This document shows, piece by piece, positions 5,904 through 8,520 of a stretch of 8,520 nt of DNA. The position numbers and the translations under genes are program-made. Position 1 is the stretch's first letter. Every line of letters starts with the position of its first letter. Source of the stretch: Pseudorhodobacter antarcticus (GTDB lineage: Bacteria; Pseudomonadota; Alphaproteobacteria; Rhodobacterales; Rhodobacteraceae); NCBI GenBank assembly GCA_945860375.1, contig CAMAQR010000094.1:1-8520 (forward strand), in the 5' to 3' direction. The notes under the pieces were generated by a model. That model searched no databases. It was given only the letters and a program-made list of their open reading frames with translations, and was not told the origin of the DNA.

Positions 5904-6713
5904 ATGGTCCAGTTTCACAACCGCCCCAACGTCGCTGACATCCGCGCCATGAAAGCGCGCGGTGAGAAGATCTCCATGCTCTACGTCACCACGCTTGAAG
6001 AAGCGGCGGCGGCAGACGCGGCAGGCATCCACATGCTGTCGATTGAATCCCGCTTTTTCACACCTGAAATGCGCGCCGCTGCAGGCCGCTGCTTTGTGCA
6101 GGTAGGTCTGCCCTTTGGCCCCTACGGCGGCTTGGCCACTGCGGAGGACTACCTGCGCGCCGCCTTCAAGTTCACAGCAATGGGGGGCGATTGCTTTTAC
6201 TGCGCTGCCAGCTTGGATATCCAGAAAGTCTTGTGTGACAATCACATCCCCATCGTCGCCCATGTTGGCCTGATCCCAAGCTATATCACCTGGACCGGTT
6301 GGCGTGCCGTCGGCAAGACGGCAGACGAGGCCCGCGCCGTCTGGGACCATGTCAAACAGTTGGAAGCCATCGGGTGCTTTGGTGCCGAACTTGAGGTCGT
6401 GCCAGACCGTTTGGGCGAAATCATCAGCCGGAACACCCCGATGATCATGCTGGGCATGGGCGCGGGGCCGGGAGCTGATGCGCACTATCTGTTTGCCGAA
6501 GATGTGCTGGGGTGCACTGACGGCCACCGCCCGCGCCACGCCAAGACCTATCGCAACTTTGCCGCCGAATATGCCCGACTGCAAGCCGAACGCATCGCAG
6601 CCTTCCGCGAATTCATCGCGGACGTGAACACCGGCGCCTATCCGCAAACGCAGCACAACGTCCCGATGCAGGACGTTGAATTTGAAGCTTTCAAGACCGA
6701 CCTAGGTCTGTAA
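5904..6713 (+). CDS. PanB-fold (ketopantoate hydroxymethyltransferase-like) protein with altered active site
   Basis: 269 residues; starts two bases after the preceding stop. The C-terminal two thirds align by eye with PanB: PIVAHVGLIPS (116-126), GAELEVVP (160-167), LGMGAGPGAD (183-192), and GHRPRHAKTYRNF (207-219), then an amphipathic helix ending DVNTGAYP. H120 and E164 match the conserved PanB histidine and catalytic glutamate. The metal and substrate site is changed compared with E. coli PanB as I remember it: the Asp of the GDS motif is Glu (E48), the Asp of the ADLPF motif is Gly (G68), the Lys/Glu of the KIEGG motif are replaced by YCAA at 99-102, and about 19 residues between the first two motifs are missing. 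It is therefore probably not a pantothenate-pathway enzyme but a catabolic aldolase-like or lyase relative in the PEP/pyruvate superfamily. The operon suggests action on a 2-oxo acid intermediate; this is inference. Confidence 0.8.
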   Translation: MVQFHNRPNVADIRAMKARGEKISMLYVTTLEEAAAADAAGIHMLSIESRFFTPEMRAAAGRCFVQVGLPFGPYGGLATAEDYLRAAFKFTAMGGDCFYCAASLDIQKVLCDNHIPIVAHVGLIPSYITWTGWRAVGKTADEARAVWDHVKQLEAIGCFGAELEVVPDRLGEIISRNTPMIMLGMGAGPGADAHYLFAEDVLGCTDGHRPRHAKTYRNFAAEYARLQAERIAAFREFIADVNTGAYPQTQHNVPMQDVEFEAFKTDLGL

Positions 6714-6728
6714 CCCCAAGGATATCTC

Positions 6729-7730
6729 ATGTTGAACACTGCCCTACTCGGCGCCGGTCGTATCGCTGGCGTACACGCCACGGCCATCTCGACCAACCTC
6801 GGCAGCCGCCTTGTCGCCGTATCGGACATCAATACCGAGGCCGCTGGTAAACTCGCCGCCCAATACGGGGCCGAGGCGCGGACAACAGACGCCATATTGG
6901 CCGACCCTTCGATCGATGCTGTCCTGATCGCCACCTCTACCGACACCCATTCGGACCTGATCGAGCGCGCCACAGCGGCCGGCAAAGCTGTTCTCTGCGA
7001 AAAGCCTGTCGATCTTTCTCTTTCGCGCGCGCAGGTCTGCCAAAAGGCCGTCGCCCAGAATGGTCGCCCGGTGATGATCGGCTTCAATCGCCGGTTTGAC
7101 CCGAACTTCTCGGCGCTCAAGGCCGCATTGGACAAAGGCGAGATTGGCAAGCCAGAGCTGCTGTCGATCACCTCGTTCGACCCGGCCCCACCACCCGTGG
7201 CCTATATCAAGGTGTCAGGCGGACTGTTCCGGGACATGATGATCCATGACTTTGACATGGCGAATTTCCTGTTGGGCGCGGCCCCAGTCAGCGTCTCGGC
7301 GGTCGGCAGTTCTATTGTTGATCCAGCCATCGGTCAGGCGGGGGATGTGGATACGGCGGTCGTCACGCTGACCTATGCCGACGGGCGGATCGCTGTAATC
7401 AAGAACAGCCGCCGCGCAGTTTACGGCTATGACCAGCGGGTCGAATTGCTGGGCTCCGAAGGGCTGCTTCAAGCGCAGAACATGCTGGAAAACACCCTGG
7501 TCAAATCGACGACCGCAGGCGTAACCGGGGCAAAGCCTACATACTTCTTCCTTGAACGCTACATGCCCGCATATGCGGCGGAATGGGCGGCTTTCGTCTT
7601 GGCGGTCAACTCAGGTTCGACTCTGCCCGTAACGCTGGATGATGGTGTGGCAGCCCTTGCCATGGCCGAGGCTGCGACACAGTCCGCCCAAACAGGTGTC
7701 CCGGTCACGCTGGCCAGCGTTTTGGGCTAA
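6729..7730 (+). CDS. iolG: Gfo/Idh/MocA-family oxidoreductase, inositol 2-dehydrogenase-like
   Basis: 333 residues, typical length. The N-terminal Rossmann fold has GAGRIAGVHA at 8-17 and an acidic residue after strand 2 (VSDINTEA) suited to NAD. CEKPVDLS contains K92 of the family EKP motif. GFNRRFDPNF, TSFDPAPPP and IKVSGGLF are strongly characteristic of bacterial IolG, and D169 and H173 in DMMIHDFD keep the spacing of the catalytic Asp and His. It would oxidise a ring hydroxyl of myo-inositol or a derivative to the ketone with NAD+. Rhizobial MocA belongs to the same family, fitting a cyclitol pathway. AAGGA at 6718-6722 gives a well-spaced ribosome site, and the gap to the previous gene is 15 bases. 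It is the last gene of the unit; a hairpin follows. A scyllo-inositol, inosamine or other polyol dehydrogenase is also possible, so the symbol is by resemblance. Confidence 0.85.
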   Translation: MLNTALLGAGRIAGVHATAISTNLGSRLVAVSDINTEAAGKLAAQYGAEARTTDAILADPSIDAVLIATSTDTHSDLIERATAAGKAVLCEKPVDLSLSRAQVCQKAVAQNGRPVMIGFNRRFDPNFSALKAALDKGEIGKPELLSITSFDPAPPPVAYIKVSGGLFRDMMIHDFDMANFLLGAAPVSVSAVGSSIVDPAIGQAGDVDTAVVTLTYADGRIAVIKNSRRAVYGYDQRVELLGSEGLLQAQNMLENTLVKSTTAGVTGAKPTYFFLERYMPAYAAEWAAFVLAVNSGSTLPVTLDDGVAALAMAEAATQSAQTGVPVTLASVLG

Positions 7731-7738
7731 GTCAATCC

Positions 7739-7771
7739 GCCTGTTCCGGTCAATTGGTCGGAGCAGGCTTT
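7739..7771 (+). terminator. Probable terminator of the catabolic operon
   Basis: GCCTGTTCCG (7739-7748) pairs with CGGAGCAGGC (7759-7768) over 10 bp with one G·U pair, around a 10-base loop, starting 8 bases after the dehydrogenase stop. Only TTT follows, so termination may be incomplete or Rho-assisted. Its place at the end of the gene series supports the call. Confidence 0.6.
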
Positions 7772-7887
7772 GAACTTGAATGTCCGGTTCTGGGCAGGCC
7801 GGTCTGACGTTTGCCACGGTCTGCTTTCCGCCCACATCGACCGCCTTTTGACAGACCCACGAGCTCGCAACAGATTGCGGTATCAGC

Positions 7888-7922
7888 TGCGCTTTCGAAA
7901 ACGACGTTCGCCAAAAAGCGCA
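7888..7922. other. Interrupted hairpin in the gene-free stretch
   Basis: TGCGCTTT (7888-7895) pairs with AAAGCGCA (7915-7922); inside it CGAA (7896-7899) pairs with TTCG (7907-7910), leaving a 4-base bulge on the right arm and a 7-base loop. Part of the 7731-8287 stretch, in which I find no credible gene. Function unknown. Confidence 0.4.
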
Positions 7923-7998
7923 AGTCACTGAAGATGATACATTTTTTCTAAGCGGCTTTCCGGAGCAGTGGGGCGCTCGGTTAGAGACAAATGGCGTT

Positions 7999-8032
7999 CA
8001 GAGACTGATTTTGAGCCCGTTGTCAGTCTCTG
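7999..8032. other. Perfect 10-bp inverted repeat in the gene-free stretch
   Basis: CAGAGACTGA (7999-8008) and TCAGTCTCTG (8023-8032) flank a 14-base spacer. No T-run follows on either strand. It could be an RNA hairpin, a protein-binding palindrome or a remnant; nothing in the sequence decides. Confidence 0.5.
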
Positions 8033-8072
8033 TAGGGCGGCCGCCAAGGCTAAACCCCTTTGAAACCAAAAT

Positions 8073-8095
8073 AAAAAAGACCCCAGAAGGGACCT
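8073..8095 (-). terminator. Intrinsic terminator on the minus strand, probably that of the interrupted tRNA-Ser gene
   Basis: Read on the minus strand, AGGTCCC-TTCT-GGGGTCT folds into a 7-bp stem with two G·U pairs and a UUCU tetraloop, immediately followed by a run of six T (A8073-8078 on the plus strand). It lies 24 bases downstream of the tRNA-Ser-like 3' end at 8120-8133 on the same strand, as expected for a tRNA terminator left in place when the tRNA body was displaced. Confidence 0.6.
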
Positions 8096-8119
8096 AAACT
8101 CGGGTTTGCGATATGAATT

Positions 8120-8133
8120 TGGCGGAGAGGGTG
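8120..8133 (-). other. Candidate attachment-site core: 3' end of a tRNA-Ser (remnant)
   Basis: On the minus strand the 14 bases read CACCCTCTCCGCCA: three bases of a T-stem, a CCTCTCC acceptor strand, discriminator G and the CCA end, as in many bacterial tRNA-Ser genes. The sequence to the right (upstream for the tRNA) is AACTCCACATTC on the plus strand and cannot form the rest of a T-arm, anticodon or long variable arm, so no complete tRNA is present. A tRNA 3' end left beside a P4-type integrase gene (start at 8288) is the normal picture of an att junction, with an intact tRNA expected at the other end of the element. The match is short and comes from memory of tRNA-Ser sequences. Confidence 0.6.
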
Positions 8134-8221
8134 AACTCCACATTCTAATCCAGAAGCGCTCAGCATCGGTCAGAGAACGCCGGATAAAGTTATAATTTTC
8201 AATATGTATCTCAGGTTTTCG

Positions 8222-8250
8222 TTGCAGTAGCGTCCAGCAATGTCCATAGT
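8222..8250 (+). promoter_or_regulatory. Possible sigma-70 promoter of the integrase gene
   Basis: TTGCAG (8222-8227) and CATAGT (8245-8250) are separated by 17 bases and lie in a locally AT-richer stretch 38 bases before the integrase start. Each hexamer matches consensus at four of six positions. A second -10-like CATAAT occurs at 8261-8266. Tentative. Confidence 0.3.
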
Positions 8251-8266
8251 AAGCCGGACCCATAAT

Positions 8267-8284
8267 GGTATACACAAGGTATAC
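8267..8284 (+). repeat. Two GGTATAC repeats 11 bp apart overlapping the integrase ribosome site
   Basis: GGTATAC at 8267-8273 and 8278-8284, each containing the palindrome GTATAC, are spaced by one helical turn. The AAGG of the probable ribosome-binding site (8276-8279) lies between and within them, only 3 bases before the ATG at the right end. They could be integrase or excisionase arm sites, or an autoregulatory operator. Function inferred. Confidence 0.55.
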
Positions 8285-8287
8285 GGA

Positions 8288-8520
8288 ATGCTGACTGTCA
8301 AGGAGATTGATGCGCGAGTACGCGCCGGCGTCGAGAAGCAATACCCGGACGGTACGCCGAACCTGTATCTGCACACACGCACCTCTGGTGCAGCGAATTG
8401 GCTCTGCCGCACGACCATCGATGGAAAGCGTGTCCCGATTACTCTCGGCCCATACCCGGCGCTTACCGCGGCAAAAGCTCGGGCCTTGACGCCGGTAGTA
8501 CTGCAGCTTCTGAGAGAAGG
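8288..8520 (+). CDS. P4-type tyrosine integrase, N-terminal arm-binding domain (runs off the right edge)
   Basis: About 77 residues are visible, starting MLTVKEIDARV. The pattern is that of the DUF4102 arm-DNA-binding domain at the N-terminus of P4/prophage-type tyrosine recombinases: YPDGTPNLYLHTRTSGAANW (residues 19-38), then the R-x-T-I-D-G-K-R-V-P-I-T-L-G-P-Y-P strand pair, then LTAAKARAL, where families usually read SLAEAR. The domain binds attachment-site arms; the core-binding and catalytic domains would lie beyond the window. AAGG at 8276-8279 is a suitable ribosome site. Codon choice is slightly less GC-biased than in the upstream operon. Such integrases are usually encoded next to a tRNA att site, which agrees with the tRNA-Ser 3' remnant about 155 bases upstream. 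Whether the full gene is intact cannot be seen. Confidence 0.85.
   Translation, partial: MLTVKEIDARVRAGVEKQYPDGTPNLYLHTRTSGAANWLCRTTIDGKRVPITLGPYPALTAAKARALTPVVLQLLRE

Noticed and set aside
5814..6656. Minus-strand open frame (280 codons) opposite the PanB-like gene
   Set aside because: The plus-strand frame has clear PanB motifs and operon spacing; the reverse frame has none.
5904..6713. Calling the PanB-like gene panB (pantothenate biosynthesis)
   Set aside because: Expected metal and substrate residues are altered, and the gene is within a catabolic operon with no panC.
7611..7928. Minus-strand open frame of 105 codons after the dehydrogenase
   Set aside because: It overlaps the 3' end of the dehydrogenase gene and the terminator hairpin and has no recognisable domain.
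7934..7940. A further ATGATAC copy, as in the LacI-side hexamer cluster
   Set aside because: A single 7-mer with no partner half-site, far from any promoter; chance is sufficient.
8120..8210. A complete tRNA-Ser on the minus strand
   Set aside because: Only the 14-base 3' end fits; the adjoining sequence gives no T-loop, anticodon arm or variable arm.

Overview
The window looks like chromosomal DNA of an alphaproteobacterium, most likely of the Rhodobacteraceae (Roseobacter/Rhodobacter group). The grounds are high GC, strong GC third-position preference, tight ATGA start/stop overlaps, a FnrL-like box of the form common in that family, and proteins that read like that group. This is an inference from the sequence alone; no search was run.

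Layout. At the left edge a LacI-family regulator (1-448, minus strand, cut by the window edge) is divergent from a plus-strand gene set. The shared upstream region holds four TATCAT/ATGATA hexamers and an FNR-type box. The plus-strand set is: a sterol-desaturase-family membrane di-iron oxygenase (724-1740); a CUT2-type sugar ABC importer made of a periplasmic binding protein (1832-2803), a permease (2870-3877) and a single-domain ATPase (3874-4677); a MocE-type Rieske ferredoxin (4820-5131); a hydroxypyruvate-isomerase-like TIM barrel (5128-5901); a diverged PanB-fold protein (5904-6713); and an inositol-2-dehydrogenase-like Gfo/Idh/MocA oxidoreductase (6729-7730). A hairpin at 7739-7771 probably ends the unit. 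GC-rich hairpins sit in each larger gap (after the oxygenase, the binding protein and the ATPase), which suggests differential expression within one long transcript.

How the genes may work together. MocE plus a histidine-box membrane oxygenase, a sugar/cyclitol importer and an inositol-dehydrogenase-like enzyme recall the rhizopine (moc) genes of rhizobia, where MocD/MocE/MocF are credited with removing the O-methyl group of a methylated inosamine. My working hypothesis is an uptake and catabolic operon for an O-methylated cyclitol or sugar: import, oxidative O-demethylation by the desaturase-like oxygenase fed by MocE, then oxidation by the dehydrogenase and processing by the isomerase and the PanB-like protein. 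No ferredoxin reductase is present in the window. The FNR-like box ahead of an oxygen-consuming enzyme would link expression to oxygen.

Right end. After the operon come about 550 bases without a credible gene. They contain two unexplained hairpins, a minus-strand intrinsic terminator (8073-8095) and, 24 bases further on, a 14-base sequence matching the 3' end of a bacterial tRNA-Ser on the minus strand (8120-8133), with no tRNA body behind it. From 8288 the N-terminal arm-binding domain of a P4-type tyrosine integrase begins and runs off the window. This reads as the left junction of an element integrated into a tRNA-Ser gene, so the catabolic operon is chromosomal flank and the element lies to the right.
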